DNA of 6,471 bases from Planctomycetota bacterium (GTDB taxonomy: Bacteria > Planctomycetota > UBA1135 > GCA-002686595): contig JAJDES010000630.1 of assembly GCA_029259675.1 (NCBI GenBank), positions 1-6,471 of the forward strand, given 5' to 3'. Each line of letters begins with the position of its first letter. The stretch's first letter is position 1. The notes beneath the pieces are model-generated. The model made no database searches, was not told where the DNA came from, and was given only the letters and a program-made list of their open reading frames with translations. The position numbers were made by a program, and so were the translations under genes. This document shows positions 6,089 through 6,471 of this stretch, in pieces.

Positions 6089-6471
6089 TCAGTGCCGCGG
6101 GTCGGCCGTCGTCAGTCCGTACTTTTGATTGAGCTGCGCGAGGAAGCCGCTTTGCTCAAGTTGCGCCAGGGCGCGATTGAGTTCGGCCAGCAGCGAGCTT
6201 TGCCCCTGCGGCAAAACCAGGGCGTAGCGCTCGCCCCCAAGACTTTCATCCAACAGACGTAGCCGCGCTTCACTTGCGTCTACCAACGCTTGAGCGGCGG
6301 GCCCATCCATCACGACGGCGTCAACCTCGCCCCCCATGAGTCGCTGCAAAGAAGTGTTGCCGCTCTTGTTCTCAAAACGATGAGTCGCAGCTGGAAGCAA
6401 ACGCTCCACGGCGGTTTGCGAGGTGGTGCCCGTGCCGGCCGCAACAATCCTGTGCGTCAAGTCCGCCAGCT
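6089..6471 (-). CDS. C-terminal part of a family 3 periplasmic solute-binding protein, 5' end beyond the window
   Basis: The frame enters from the right edge and ends at TGA 6091-6089, giving 126 visible residues beginning LADLTHRIVAAGTGTTSQTA. This is the block (DLxGxxVxxxxGTT) where the second lobe of SBP_bac_3 proteins begins, so the first lobe and signal peptide lie outside. A TTG at 6460 could be mistaken for a start, but it falls inside this conserved block. Next come LQRLMGGEVDAVVMDGPAA, with the Asp (codon 6307-6305) that in amino-acid binders holds the ligand amino group, then ERYALVLPQGQSSLLAELNR and the closing helix LEQSGFLAQLNQKYG. Such proteins deliver polar amino acids to ABC transporters. 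Related modules occur in sensor kinases and MltF, but the chain ends right after the domain, favouring a free binding protein. The ligand is unknown, no transporter genes are visible, and the downstream neighbour converges on it. Confidence 0.88.
   Translation of the reverse strand, partial: LADLTHRIVAAGTGTTSQTAVERLLPAATHRFENKSGNTSLQRLMGGEVDAVVMDGPAAQALVDASEARLRLLDESLGGERYALVLPQGQSSLLAELNRALAQLEQSGFLAQLNQKYGLTTADPRH

Noticed and set aside
6458..6460. TTG as a start of the solute-binding protein
   Set aside because: The codons upstream (Leu-Ala-Asp) continue the conserved second-lobe block, so the gene clearly extends beyond the window.

Overview
The window is a stretch of fairly GC-rich bacterial chromosome holding four substantial protein genes, two of them cut by the window edges, plus one small interrupted reading frame. 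The style (a lipoprotein with a Cys-Gly-rich N-terminus, a DUF11 domain, SGNH hydrolase and GT-C membrane proteins, weak or absent Shine-Dalgarno sites, a TTG start) fits Planctomycetota or another large-genome environmental lineage such as Myxococcota. No marker gene settles this, so the assignment is a low-confidence inference.

Layout. Bases 1-2702 (minus strand) are one open frame of 900 codons that runs off the left edge. It encodes a predicted lipoprotein with a DUF11 domain joined to a penicillin-acylase-family (Ntn) hydrolase. Bases 2703-3238 separate it from the next large gene. This gap contains a short minus-strand frame (2936-3175) with an SD-like site, an ATG and plausible protein sequence, but an amber codon at codon 9. 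It also holds a strong imperfect hairpin (3088-3120) and a 10-bp palindrome (2908-2917). Bases 3239-4297 (plus) encode a membrane-anchored SGNH/GDSL hydrolase. After 15 bases and in the same frame comes 4313-6061 (plus), a polytopic GT-C-like membrane protein that probably starts at TTG. Bases 6089-6471 (minus) are the C-terminal part of a family 3 periplasmic solute-binding protein that runs off the right edge and converges on the GT-C gene with a 27-base gap.

How they may work together. The SGNH hydrolase and GT-C protein look like a two-gene operon acting at the outer face of the cytoplasmic membrane, plausibly on an envelope glycan. The acylase lipoprotein and the solute-binding protein are separately transcribed and have no evident link to that pair. 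No RNA gene, mobile element or CRISPR array was seen. The points most worth a second look are the DUF11-acylase fusion, the amber-interrupted small gene, and the structured divergent intergenic region.
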